A DNA stretch of 64,000 nt from assembly GCA_016928955.1 (NCBI GenBank), contig JAFGJV010000048.1, positions 38,094-102,093 of the forward strand, in the 5' to 3' direction. The DNA comes from Spirochaetales bacterium (lineage in GTDB: Bacteria > Spirochaetota > Spirochaetia > Treponematales > UBA12059). Of the stretch, positions 1-9,384 are shown piece after piece; the first letter of the stretch is position 1, and each line of letters opens with the position of its first letter. The notes under the pieces were generated by a model that was given only the letters and a program-made list of their open reading frames with translations, did not search any database and had not been told where the DNA came from. A program made the position numbers and the translations under genes.

Positions 1-831
1 CCCCAGACAGGCGGTAGCCTTCCCGAACTGTATCCGTGGTACGTGGACGTGTACCAGCCCCGGGTCCTAAGCAAGTCATCAGCGTCCAGAGGGGCTGAAG
101 AGGCTCCCGCGCCGGCCGCCGCGGCGTATATGGACCTGTACGCAGAGCAGGAGTCCGCCGAACCCCCAATGGAAACGGCCACAGCCAGGGCGGACAGCGG
201 CGCCACCGCGGTGCTGTTCTCCATAGCGGGAACCACCACCCTGGCGTCTGACAACAAGGAACGCACGCTGACCGTGGCCATGCTCAACCTGAGCGCCGCC
301 TACTCATGGGCCGCCGTTCCAAAATTGTCGCCCTACGCCTATTACCGTGCCGATGTGACCAACGGTTCCGACTATCCCTTCCTGGCCGGGCCCACCCATG
401 TGTACGTGGACGGTTCGTACGTTGCCGACGCGGACATGCCCGCGGTGCCCACGGGCGGGTCCTTCCGCTGCGACCTGGGCATAGACGAGGCTGTCAGCGT
501 GGAGCGCGAGCTGGTGAAAAAATTTGACGAGACCACAGGCCTGGTGTCCAAGAAGAGCAAGACCACCTGGGAATACAAGCTGACCGTCAAGAACGGCAAT
601 CGTCGGGACGTGGTCGTGGAGCTGTCCGACCAGCTGCCCGTGTCCGTCAACGAGCAGATTGTCATCAAGCTGCTCGCGCCCGCCTACACCAAGGACACGG
701 ACACGCTCACCAGGGACGAGCGCGGCATCTTCACTTGGAAACTGTCCCTGGCGCCCGGCAAGGAAAGCTCGGTCACCTTGTCCTTCAGCGCCGAGTACCC
801 AAAGGACGTGGAGGTCACCGGACTGGAGTAG
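1..831 (+). CDS. DUF4139 domain-containing protein (mucoidy inhibitor A-like), C-terminal part, 5' truncated by window edge
   Basis: Frame is open from base 1. C-terminal region (ATAVLFSIAGTTTLASDNKERTLTVAML...YYRADVTNGSDYPFLAGPTHVYVDGSYVADADMP...TTWEYKLTVKNGN) reads like DUF4139. Confidence 0.85.
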   Translation, partial: PQTGGSLPELYPWYVDVYQPRVLSKSSASRGAEEAPAPAAAAYMDLYAEQESAEPPMETATARADSGATAVLFSIAGTTTLASDNKERTLTVAMLNLSAAYSWAAVPKLSPYAYYRADVTNGSDYPFLAGPTHVYVDGSYVADADMPAVPTGGSFRCDLGIDEAVSVERELVKKFDETTGLVSKKSKTTWEYKLTVKNGNRRDVVVELSDQLPVSVNEQIVIKLLAPAYTKDTDTLTRDERGIFTWKLSLAPGKESSVTLSFSAEYPKDVEVTGLE

Positions 832-860
832 CCGGGGGATTTTTTCACCGAACGGCAAGC

Positions 861-890
861 GCCCGGGCCCTCTGGCCCGGGCTTTTTTTT
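861..890 (+). terminator. Rho-independent terminator
   Basis: GCCCGGGCC-CTCT-GGCCCGGGC followed by TTTTTTTT, just after the stop at 831. Confidence 0.9.
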
Positions 891-1010
891 CTCTTGGCAA
901 TTTTGGACGTTCCCGCATGGTTTTCTTGACCGCTATACATCTGTATAGTAGTATGGGGTCGGGAAGGCCGCTCAGCATCTGGCTCCATTCCGCCTTCCAC
1001 CGGGGGCTGC

Positions 1011-2429
1011 ATGGACCTGGCAGGCAAAATATCCATACTGGCTGACGCGGCCAAGTACGACGCGTCCTGCTCAACCTCGGGCAGCGCCCGGTCCAACAAG
1101 GGCGGCGTGGGCAATGCGGCCGTGGGCGGCATCTGCCACGCATGGTCCGCTGACGGGCGCTGCGTTGCCCTCCTCAAGGTGCTCTTGTCAAACGCCTGCG
1201 CGTACGATTGCGCCTACTGCGTGAACCGGCGCTCCAACGACGTTCCCCGCACGGGCTTTGAGCCTGAGGAACTGGTGCGGCTGGTCATGGATTTCTACCG
1301 GCGCAACTACATAGAGGGCGCCCTGCTGTCGTCTGGCGTGATCGGCTGTCCGGACGCCACCATGGAACGGCTCATAGCGGTGGCAAAAACCCTCCGGGTA
1401 CGCGAGCGCTTCAACGGTTACCTGCATCTCAAGGCCATACCGGGAGCGTCTGAGCGCCTCGTGCTTGAGGCCGCGCGCTGGGCGGACCGCCTGTCCGTCA
1501 ACATAGAGCTACCCAGCGCGGCCAGCCTCAGGGCCGTGGCTTCCGACAAGACCCCAGCGGCCATTTTTGGTCCCATGCGCGTTTTGGCCAGGGCAGGCGG
1601 CTTTGAGCCCCGCCGCCTGCCGGCCACATCGGCCCAGCCCGCCGTCCCGCTGCAAGACTCGCCGGCTGAAACGCCCGTTTCCTTCCACTCCCAGCTTCCG
1701 GCCGTATCGCACGCAGTACGGGATATCCGTCCCATGGAAGGCGGGGCCGACCTGCCGGCCCGGGCATCCGTCATGGACGCGCGGGCATTGCGGCGGAGGG
1801 ATCCCGGCGCCGCCGTCCTGCCAGCCGGCCAGACCACGCAAATGGTCGTAGGAGCCAGCCCGGAAAGCGACCTCCACATACTGACCCTGGCGGAAAACCT
1901 CTACCTGGCCTATGACGTCAGGCGCGTGTATTATTCCGCGTTCGTGCCCACCGGCGGGGATTCACGCGTGCCCGCGCTGGCCGGCCCTCCCTTGGTGCGG
2001 GAGCATCGTTTATACCAGGCTGACTGGCTGTTCCGTTTTTACGGATACTCGGCGGCCGAGGTCCTGGATCCCCTCCATCCCAACCTGGATCCATCCATTG
2101 ATCCCAAGGCCGCGTGGGCTCTCAGGCATTTGGAACGCTTTCCCGTGGACGCGAATACCGCCGACTACCGGGAACTGCTGCGCGTGCCCGGCATAGGACC
2201 GCGGAGCGCATCACGGATAGTGCGGGCCCGCAGGCTGGCCCGGCTTTCGCCCTCTGCCCTGAAAGGCCTGGGTGTCGTCATGAAGCGTGCCCGGTGGTTT
2301 GTCAGCTGCTCGGGCACCATGGCCGTGGACGCGGGACGGGTGCTGGACAGACCCGACGCGCTTGCGTCGTTGTTGCGGGACGGCGCAGACACCCTGCTCG
2401 AACCCCTCCAGCTGGAGTTCGCGTTTTGA
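1011..2429 (+). CDS. Putative DNA modification/repair radical SAM protein (TIGR03916-like)
   Basis: CAYDCAYC radical SAM motif, PAGQTTQMVVGASPESD motif and C-terminal helix-hairpin-helix (RVPGIGPRSASRIV). Confidence 0.88.
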   Translation: MDLAGKISILADAAKYDASCSTSGSARSNKGGVGNAAVGGICHAWSADGRCVALLKVLLSNACAYDCAYCVNRRSNDVPRTGFEPEELVRLVMDFYRRNYIEGALLSSGVIGCPDATMERLIAVAKTLRVRERFNGYLHLKAIPGASERLVLEAARWADRLSVNIELPSAASLRAVASDKTPAAIFGPMRVLARAGGFEPRRLPATSAQPAVPLQDSPAETPVSFHSQLPAVSHAVRDIRPMEGGADLPARASVMDARALRRRDPGAAVLPAGQTTQMVVGASPESDLHILTLAENLYLAYDVRRVYYSAFVPTGGDSRVPALAGPPLVREHRLYQADWLFRFYGYSAAEVLDPLHPNLDPSIDPKAAWALRHLERFPVDANTADYRELLRVPGIGPRSASRIVRARRLARLSPSALKGLGVVMKRARWFVSCSGTMAVDAGRVLDRPDALASLLRDGADTLLEPLQLEFAF

Positions 2430-3250
2430 GCGATACGGGCCGGGGCCAGCCAGACGCGGTCCTTTTGCATGACGGGAGCTTTTCCTGTTTTCTGTGCGCG
2501 GTGGCGGAATGCCTCAACGCGGCCATGGCCGGCGGACGGCCACCGGCAGTGCGGTCGGCCGGTGGACCAGCTGGACTCTTTGAAAATCCCGTGCCGGTTG
2601 CCCGGGACGACGCCAGGGCGGCGGTCCTGTGGAAACGACTCTGCTCCAGGGCCGGGGACGCGAGCATGCGGCTCGTGTTTGAGGCCTTCTGTTCCGACAG
2701 GCCGGGCGCTGACAGCTCAGCCGCCGTGGCCGTATGCAGGCTGTGGCGGGAAGGCCCCCGGGCCCTGTCCGACCTGGCCGCGGCCGACATGCTGGAGCTA
2801 GAGAAAGCCTCGGCCCGCTCGAGGGCTGAAGCCCATCTGATAAGCGGGCTGGTCCGTTTTTCGGAGCTGGCGGACGGTTCCTGGTACGCGTCCGTACGGC
2901 CGTCCTGCGACGTCCTGCCGCTCATAGGCGACCACTTCTCGGCCCGCTTCCCGGACGCGCTCTGGGCCATCCATGACCTGGGTAGGGGCAGCGCCCTCGT
3001 CCACGAGGCGGGCGCGCCGTGGGTCCTGGCCCGGTCTTTCTCGTTTACCGCCGAGGAGGAGGCCCAGGCTAGTGGAGGCGTGCCGCCCTACTCGGCCGCC
3101 GAGCGTGAGCTCAGGCACGCATGGTCCCGGTACTTTGACGCCGTGGCGATCCAAGAACGCAGCAACCCTCGGCTCCAGGCCGGACACATGCCAAAACGCT
3201 ACTGGGCTGACCTCCCCGAGATGAACGATGCCCCGGAAGGGAGTCAGTAG
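2426..3250 (+). CDS. TIGR03915-like probable DNA metabolism protein (UDG-like fold partner of the radical SAM protein)
   Basis: Probable TTG start overlapping the stop of the radical SAM gene (TTGA). Contains WAIHDLGRG...ERELRHAWSRYFDAVAIQERSNPRLQAGHMPKRYWADLPEM, typical of the family. Confidence 0.85.
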   Translation: MSDTGRGQPDAVLLHDGSFSCFLCAVAECLNAAMAGGRPPAVRSAGGPAGLFENPVPVARDDARAAVLWKRLCSRAGDASMRLVFEAFCSDRPGADSSAAVAVCRLWREGPRALSDLAAADMLELEKASARSRAEAHLISGLVRFSELADGSWYASVRPSCDVLPLIGDHFSARFPDALWAIHDLGRGSALVHEAGAPWVLARSFSFTAEEEAQASGGVPPYSAAERELRHAWSRYFDAVAIQERSNPRLQAGHMPKRYWADLPEMNDAPEGSQ

Positions 3251-3780
3251 CTCAGGTCCCAGCCCCGGGCCAGCCCGGTACGCTTGAGCTCGCCCGCAAA
3301 GCGCTCCAGGCCTCTTCTGTCCATGGTCCTGAATTCCGCGTATTGCCGCGCGACGCCGTCCTGGCCCATGACGAACTCCACGACCAGGGCTTCCGGCAAC
3401 AGCGTGATGGTGTCGGCGCCCACGGTAAAGCCCATGTTAAGACGCCGGCGCTGGAACGGCTCGGCGGTCTTGATATCCACCGGCTCCAGGGCGGTAATGG
3501 TGTAACGGCCGGGTTTCAAGCCGGAAATGAGGACGTAGTCGGTATTGGTTCTCAGCTCGGCGTATTGCCCGTCTGAATAGTGTATCCGGTAGGCCGTATC
3601 CCAGACGGATCCCTTGCCGTTTTCCACCGTTACCTTTATGGCCAGGACCCCGGTGCCGTCCTGAATCAGGGGCGACGTGGCGCAGGACCCTACCAGCACG
3701 GCCAGCACAGCCAGCATGACTGCGCCGATAAGCTCGCTTGTGTGCAGGTTTTTTTTCTGTGACGCTCGCATTGTTGTCAT
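3244..3780 (-). CDS. Hypothetical lipoprotein/membrane-anchored protein
   Basis: Start MTTMRASQKK... with hydrophobic segment ending LVGSCATS. ATGA overlap with the upstream NUDIX gene. Confidence 0.75.
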   Translation of the reverse strand: MTTMRASQKKNLHTSELIGAVMLAVLAVLVGSCATSPLIQDGTGVLAIKVTVENGKGSVWDTAYRIHYSDGQYAELRTNTDYVLISGLKPGRYTITALEPVDIKTAEPFQRRRLNMGFTVGADTITLLPEALVVEFVMGQDGVARQYAEFRTMDRRGLERFAGELKRTGLARGWDLSY

Positions 3781-4181
3781 TCCTCCAGATTTCCGCCGAG
3801 CAGGGCAGTCACCGTTGGCCGGTCGGCGGGAGCCCACACCAGGGAACCAAGGGCCGTCCTGGGCAGCCACAGCATGGCCGCGTGCTCGCGCGGCACGGGC
3901 TGGCCCCCTGCCAGGCGGCACGGCAGGGTCAGGAGCCTGACCTGGCGCTCGCCCGAGTCCCAGACCACATCCTCAAGGGGTGGGCCAACGACACGGATTT
4001 CGCAGGAAAACTCTTCCCGCATTTCCCGCTCCAGGGCTTCGGCCGGCGACTCGCCTGGCTCCACCTTGCCACCCGGAAATTCCCATACCAGGGGCTGGGA
4101 CATGAGCTCAGACCTCAGGGCGCAGAGCACGCCCCGCTCGTCTTCCAGGACGGCTCCGACCACGGTGATGATTGGCTTCAC
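3777..4181 (-). CDS. NUDIX (MutT-like) hydrolase
   Basis: Nudix box GGKVEPGESPAEALEREMREEF. Probable GTG start before KPIITVVGAV; the ORF extends to 4238. Confidence 0.9.
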   Translation of the reverse strand: MKPIITVVGAVLEDERGVLCALRSELMSQPLVWEFPGGKVEPGESPAEALEREMREEFSCEIRVVGPPLEDVVWDSGERQVRLLTLPCRLAGGQPVPREHAAMLWLPRTALGSLVWAPADRPTVTALLGGNLEE

Positions 4182-4247
4182 GGCGCCATACCTTAGCACG
4201 GAGGGCGCCAGGGGGCAAGGAAAAGAGTCTGCACGCAATATGGACGT

Positions 4248-6983
4248 TCAGCTGTCCGTGCCGGCCTTCCGGAGGGCCTCGTCCAGCTCTACCACGGTAA
4301 AGGGCTTGTCCACCAAGGCGCAGCCGCCCGTTCCGGGCAGGTCGCACAGGTTGTCCTCATGGAAGCCGCTGGCCAGGACGATGGGCATATCGCCACGCAC
4401 CCGGCGTATGGCCGCAGCCACTTCGTCGCCCCTCATGTCGCGGAGCCTGAGATCCAGCACGGCGGCCTTGAACGTGTCCTGCCTGGCCATGAACAGGCTC
4501 AGCGCCTCCATGCCTGAAGAAGCCACGGCCGTGTCGTAACCCAGGGTCCGGGCCACGGCCTCCGCTATCTCGCGGGGTATGTCGTCGTCGTCTGCTATGA
4601 GCACAAGCCCATGGCGGCTGGCCGGCTTTTGAGCCTCCATGACCCCACCTCCTGAGTCTTTTGACAGGGGCAGATACACCAGGAATTCCGAACCCAGATC
4701 CACGTCGGAGCGGATACGCACAAAACCGCCGTGCTGGCTGGCTATGGCGTGCACCATGGCCAGGCCAAGGCCGCTGGACGATTCCCCCGGCTTGGTCGTG
4801 TAGAAGGGGTCGAAAATCCTTCTCTGAATATGCCGAGGTATGCCCACGCCCTCGTCCTTTATGGAAATCTCGCAGTAGTCGATGTCAACCGCCGCCGCGT
4901 TGACAGCCAGGAAGGAGCGGTCGGGCCGGAAACGCCTGAGGCCCAGTCGCAGGTTCCCACCCCATTTGTGGCCCGCCGGCCGCATCACGGTCATGGCGTG
5001 TTCGGCGTTGACCACCAGGTTGAGTATGAGCTGTTCCACCTGGCCCACTGAACCGAGCACCGTGAGCGCGGGCATGGCCGATTCCAGGCGGACCCGCACG
5101 GAACTGTCCACGGAGCGCTCGGCAAAATCCGCTACCCTGGCCAGGGCCTCGTCCACCCTGAACGGCGCGGACTCGGGGGCGCGCTTGCGCGTGAGGGTCA
5201 GAAGGCGTTTGACCGACGACGACGCCCTGTTGGCGGAGCGCTCGATGATCTCCAGCTCGCGCGTCAGCTCTGTCACGTTTACCTGGGCGCCGCCCTCCAT
5301 GCGCTGCCGTATCAGGGACATGGCGCCCACAATGCCGGCCAGGGTATTGTTGAAGTCGTGGGCTATGCCGCCCGACAGGGCGCCCACGGCCTCCATTTTC
5401 TGGGCGTGGTCCAGGTGCCTGATCCTCTCGATGTTCTCCGCGGCTATGCGACGCTCGTCCGTCAGGTCGCGGGCTATCAGGGCCAGGATGACGCCTTCCG
5501 TGGTGGGGATGGGTGACACGTCCGTCTGCAGTATGCGGTGCGACCCGTCCCTTCTGACTATCTCAACGTCGCTCTGCCGGTGGCTCCAGTCATCGTACTT
5601 GCCGGCCAGGATAGCCTGGAAGCGCTCAGGCAGGAGTTCCGGTCGCTCGCGCCCCAGCGGCCACAGCGACAGAATCAAATCCCAGTAGTACGACCCTTCG
5701 GCCTCGTCGCGCGGCACTCCGGTGATGGCGGCCATTGCGTCGTTCCACTGCGCTATGTGACCCATGGTATCCGTAAGCACGATGCCGTCCATGGACCTGT
5801 TCACGAATTCGTCCAGCACGAGGGACGAATCGGCAAGGCGGCGCTCCACGCACGCGCGCTCGTTTTCCGCCCTCAGGTCGGCCGCCGTAATGACGGTGCC
5901 CGGGCCCCAGCCCTTGTACACGCGCCTCAGCTTGACGCTGACCGGGATGCGCCGCTTGCCCAGTACAGAAAGGCTTTCACCTTGGTCTTCCGTTTCCTGA
6001 GCTTTATCCAACACCATGGAGGACAGGTCGGGGGGCAGGAAGGCGCTCACGTGCGAGCCCCTGGCCCCCTCCAGGGTCATGCCGAGGGCGGCGAGGGCGC
6101 TGGAGTTTGCCCATACGAGCCGCCCGCCCGAATCCAGGTAGATGACAAAGCCGGCCATCTGCTCGAGCACTGCGACTGCTTCGCGCGCAGGCAGGACGGA
6201 GGAAAAACCGTAGCGGTCCATGGCCAGATTGAGGCCCAGGGATATGATGACAATCCACAAGATAGCCAGGTTCGGAAACTCTATGCCCAGCACCAGAAAG
6301 ACACTGTCGGTGACAAAGCCGAGAAGCCCGGCGGACAGGAAAGACGCTCCTATGATGGCAAAGCGCTTTCGGCTGCGGAGCTCGGCGCTCCTGGCGCTGG
6401 CCCGGAAGGACAGCACGACCGCAGCCAGAACATAGGAAAAATAATGGACCACAAAGGCGTAATAGACGGCATTGGTCCTGACGGCAAGCATCCAGTATCC
6501 GGCCCTATGCACTGACGGCGCTATCACCTGCCCGGGTATGGCAAGCGACAGCGCCACGGCTGGCGCGTACAGGAGCGTGAGAGCCGGCAGCTTCCAGCGG
6601 CTGTCCATCAGCGCCTGTCCGGTGACTCGCAGGGTAAAATGAAGTATCAGGGGCGGGAAAAAGCAAAAGGTCCAGGAAAAGAATCTGTACAGGGATGTGG
6701 CCGCGGGCTCTTCCTGGGCCATGTACCAGAGACTGGCGCCGAAAGCCCATATGGCAAAGACCAGATTGAAGACCACGGCTATCCGGTTGGCCCTGGATTC
6801 CGGGTCGAGCGACCACACCCTCCACGCGCTGTACAGGAACACGGCCACGGCTACCAGGGCAAGGCGGGACAGCCATACAGTGGCAAAGGTTTGTGTCATG
6901 CTCGTGTATCCATACTGCTCGTTCCCGCCCGGGATAGCGTTGGCGTGTCCGACTGGCCCCAGCGGGGTACGTTCCTCGTGCAA
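4248..6983 (-). CDS. Membrane hybrid sensor histidine kinase (7TM N-terminal region, PAS, HisKA/HATPase, receiver)
   Basis: Multiple N-terminal TM segments, PAS-like regions, H-box LSGGIAHDFNNTLAGIVG, N/G boxes (GEGV..., SSGLGLAMVHAI), C-terminal receiver (ADDDD...AVLDLRLRD...DKPF). Alternative ATG start at 6899. Confidence 0.92.
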   Translation of the reverse strand: MHEERTPLGPVGHANAIPGGNEQYGYTSMTQTFATVWLSRLALVAVAVFLYSAWRVWSLDPESRANRIAVVFNLVFAIWAFGASLWYMAQEEPAATSLYRFFSWTFCFFPPLILHFTLRVTGQALMDSRWKLPALTLLYAPAVALSLAIPGQVIAPSVHRAGYWMLAVRTNAVYYAFVVHYFSYVLAAVVLSFRASARSAELRSRKRFAIIGASFLSAGLLGFVTDSVFLVLGIEFPNLAILWIVIISLGLNLAMDRYGFSSVLPAREAVAVLEQMAGFVIYLDSGGRLVWANSSALAALGMTLEGARGSHVSAFLPPDLSSMVLDKAQETEDQGESLSVLGKRRIPVSVKLRRVYKGWGPGTVITAADLRAENERACVERRLADSSLVLDEFVNRSMDGIVLTDTMGHIAQWNDAMAAITGVPRDEAEGSYYWDLILSLWPLGRERPELLPERFQAILAGKYDDWSHRQSDVEIVRRDGSHRILQTDVSPIPTTEGVILALIARDLTDERRIAAENIERIRHLDHAQKMEAVGALSGGIAHDFNNTLAGIVGAMSLIRQRMEGGAQVNVTELTRELEIIERSANRASSSVKRLLTLTRKRAPESAPFRVDEALARVADFAERSVDSSVRVRLESAMPALTVLGSVGQVEQLILNLVVNAEHAMTVMRPAGHKWGGNLRLGLRRFRPDRSFLAVNAAAVDIDYCEISIKDEGVGIPRHIQRRIFDPFYTTKPGESSSGLGLAMVHAIASQHGGFVRIRSDVDLGSEFLVYLPLSKDSGGGVMEAQKPASRHGLVLIADDDDIPREIAEAVARTLGYDTAVASSGMEALSLFMARQDTFKAAVLDLRLRDMRGDEVAAAIRRVRGDMPIVLASGFHEDNLCDLPGTGGCALVDKPFTVVELDEALRKAGTDS

Positions 6984-7199
6984 AGGACAATCCGCCCGAG
7001 CGGTCTAAGAGTAACCCACGCCGGGCGAATACCGCAAGTGCAAGTCCGTACGCACCTGCTCGGACGCTACTCAGACACATAGCGGGCAAACGCCAGCCGC
7101 TGGGCGCGCCGGAAGTTATTTATTTTTTACTGGACCTATTCGGCAAATAATTCGAATTCATTTGACCGCTATCGATTTCGGACGTATAAGAGACACACC

Positions 7200-7239
7200 G
7201 AGGCCCTTTCCGAACGCTTTTGTGTTTTTGTAGGGCCTC
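7200..7239 (+). promoter_or_regulatory. Inverted repeat in the 5' leader of the GH25 gene
   Basis: GAGGCCCT ... AGGGCCTC, perfect 8-bp arms with ~24-nt loop, ending ~25 nt before the ATG at 7265. Confidence 0.5.
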
Positions 7240-7264
7240 GTGCCATCAACAGTGGAGGGTATCT

Positions 7265-8599
7265 ATGAAACGTTCAATGTGGGTATGCGTGGCTGTTGTC
7301 CTGGCCCTGCTTGCCGGCTGTAGCCAACCGCTTGGGGCGCCCGCGGGGCTGGGCGAGCCTGATCCGTCCCTTGCGCCTGAAGGCTTGGCCATGGGCATGG
7401 GGGCCGTCGACACAAGCTCCCGGGGGACCTTGTCGCCTGAGGCCGTGGAAGCCAGGGCCCTGGGGTATGTGGCCGGCATAGACGTCAGCTACTACCAAGG
7501 CGCCATAGACTGGAAGGCAGTGTACGCCGCCGGCAAGCGTTTTGCCTTCGCGCGCGTCAGTTACGGCACGAACACCGTGGACTCGCGCTTTGCGGCCAAC
7601 TGGCCGGCCATGAAAGCCGCAGGCATCATCCGCGGCGCGTACCAGTTCTTCAGGCCGAGCCAGGACGCCGCCGCCCAGGCCAATCTTTTCCTGTCCAAGC
7701 TCGGCAAGCTCGAGGCCGGAGACCTGCCCGCCGTCATAGACGTGGAGGTGACCGAAGGCGTGGCCGGCTCGGTCATTGTGTCCAAGGTCAGAACCTGGGT
7801 GAACATCGTGAAAGCCGCCACCGGCAAGATGCCCATCATATACACTTCACCTGGTTTCTGGAATTCGTTGCCAGGCACGTCAGTGCTGTCCGACTGCACG
7901 CTCTGGGTGGCCCACTGGGGAGTATCCAGCCCCAGCCTGCCGTCCGCGTGGTCGTCCTGGAAATTCTGGCAGTATTCAGACTCGGGTTCCGTGTCCGGCA
8001 TATCCGGGGCCGTTGACCTGGACTGGTTCAACGGCGACCTGACCGCCCTCAAGCTGTTCGCGTCCACCAAGGTGGCCGTGTACGAGGCGCCCTTTACGCG
8101 TAGTCTCAGACTTGCTAGCCCGATTATGACCGGGCGCGACGTGACGCTCCTGCAGACCCTGCTCAACGACTGGGCCAAGGCCACTGGCCGCGCCCCTATA
8201 GCCGCAGACGGAGTCTTTGGAAACGGCACCTCATCCCTGGTTAAAACCTTCCAGGGCGCCCGCGGCCTGCTAGCCGACGGCATCGCCGGACCGGCCACCC
8301 AGGCGGAACTGGTCCGCGTGTTCACGTCCCTGACCACGTATTACACGCCGTACACCCGCACCCTGAGGCGAACCAGCCCGACCATGTACGGCAATGACGT
8401 GAAGGCTTTCCAGACAGCGTACAACGTGTGGGCGCGCCTTAAGGGCCAACCCACGCTCGTGGTGGACGGATACTTTGGCCTTGCGTCCGAAAACGCGGCC
8501 TTACGGTTCCAGGGCGCCGAGACACGACTGCTCGGAGCGCCTGACGGCATAGCCGGAAAGATGACGCAACGCTTGTTGTTCGTGAGGAGCTGGAAGTAA
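7265..8599 (+). CDS. GH25-family lysozyme-like lipoprotein with two C-terminal peptidoglycan-binding domains
   Basis: Lipobox LLAGC; GIDVSYYQGAIDWKAV...FAFARVSYGT...AGIIRGAYQFFRPSQD...PAVIDVEVTE is GH25; two tandem PG_binding_1-like repeats (ADGVFGNGTSSLVKTFQ..., VDGYFGLASENAALRFQ...). Confidence 0.93.
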   Translation: MKRSMWVCVAVVLALLAGCSQPLGAPAGLGEPDPSLAPEGLAMGMGAVDTSSRGTLSPEAVEARALGYVAGIDVSYYQGAIDWKAVYAAGKRFAFARVSYGTNTVDSRFAANWPAMKAAGIIRGAYQFFRPSQDAAAQANLFLSKLGKLEAGDLPAVIDVEVTEGVAGSVIVSKVRTWVNIVKAATGKMPIIYTSPGFWNSLPGTSVLSDCTLWVAHWGVSSPSLPSAWSSWKFWQYSDSGSVSGISGAVDLDWFNGDLTALKLFASTKVAVYEAPFTRSLRLASPIMTGRDVTLLQTLLNDWAKATGRAPIAADGVFGNGTSSLVKTFQGARGLLADGIAGPATQAELVRVFTSLTTYYTPYTRTLRRTSPTMYGNDVKAFQTAYNVWARLKGQPTLVVDGYFGLASENAALRFQGAETRLLGAPDGIAGKMTQRLLFVRSWK

Positions 8600-8617
8600 A
8601 ACAAAGAAAGCTGACGC

Positions 8618-8661
8618 CTCCTGTCCAGAATCGGCGGCTTGTGCCGCCGAATGGACGGGAG
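8618..8661. terminator. Imperfect inverted repeat between convergent genes (possible bidirectional terminator)
   Basis: CTCCTGTCC..CGGCGG-CTTGTG-CCGCCG..GGACGGGAG; no strong T tract. Confidence 0.5.
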
Positions 8662-8665
8662 ACGG

Positions 8666-9382
8666 TCAGCCGTTCACGGGAGCCGGCACCTGTCTCAGCT
8701 CAAAGGTCACGCCGTACAGCTCTGACAGGCGGCCGGGCTCGAGCGTCGCCGCGGTCGGACCGTGCGATAATAGGCGCCCAGCCTTGATGAGGGCCGCGTC
8801 GTCCGCGGAGGCGAGGGCAAAATACAAATCATGTGTGGACACGAGGACGCCCTTGCCGGCCCGAGCCATGTCCCTGACCACTGCTCCAACAGCGGCCACG
8901 TGCGCCGGATCCAGCATGTCGGTCGGCTCGTCCAGGATTACCCAGGCTGAATCCTGGACCAGGGCGCGGGCAAGCCTGACCAGTTGCAGTTCCCCGCCGG
9001 ACAGAGCCGTGATGCGCTTTTTGGCAAAAGCGCCCATACCGACGCTGTCCAGGGCCCTGAGCGCCAACTCCCTCTCTCGTCCGCCCGGAACTCCAAGGTA
9101 CGGCAGGTGGGGGGCCCGGCCAAAGGTCACGTACTCGCAGCAGGTGAAGGAAAACGCCAGGCGCTCCGATTGCGGCAGGAAAGCCGCCCGGCCCTCCCTG
9201 CTCACGGTTCCCGAACAGGGTTTGAGCCAGCCTGCCGCCATACCCAGGGCCGTGGATTTTCCGGAACCGTTCGGTCCAAGCAAGGCCAGCACCCTGCCGG
9301 GCAACGCGCGCAGGCTGAGGCCGTCCACGGCCAGGCGCGGCTCTCCCTTGTAGCGGTAGCTGGCGTTTGCGAATTCTATCAT
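8666..9382 (-). CDS. ABC transporter ATP-binding protein (FecE/BtuD/MolC-like)
   Basis: Start MIEFANASYRY; Walker A GPNGSGKST, signature LSGGELQ, Walker B VILDEPTD, H-loop STHD. Confidence 0.92.
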   Translation of the reverse strand: MIEFANASYRYKGEPRLAVDGLSLRALPGRVLALLGPNGSGKSTALGMAAGWLKPCSGTVSREGRAAFLPQSERLAFSFTCCEYVTFGRAPHLPYLGVPGGRERELALRALDSVGMGAFAKKRITALSGGELQLVRLARALVQDSAWVILDEPTDMLDPAHVAAVGAVVRDMARAGKGVLVSTHDLYFALASADDAALIKAGRLLSHGPTAATLEPGRLSELYGVTFELRQVPAPVNG

Positions 9383-9384
9383 GG

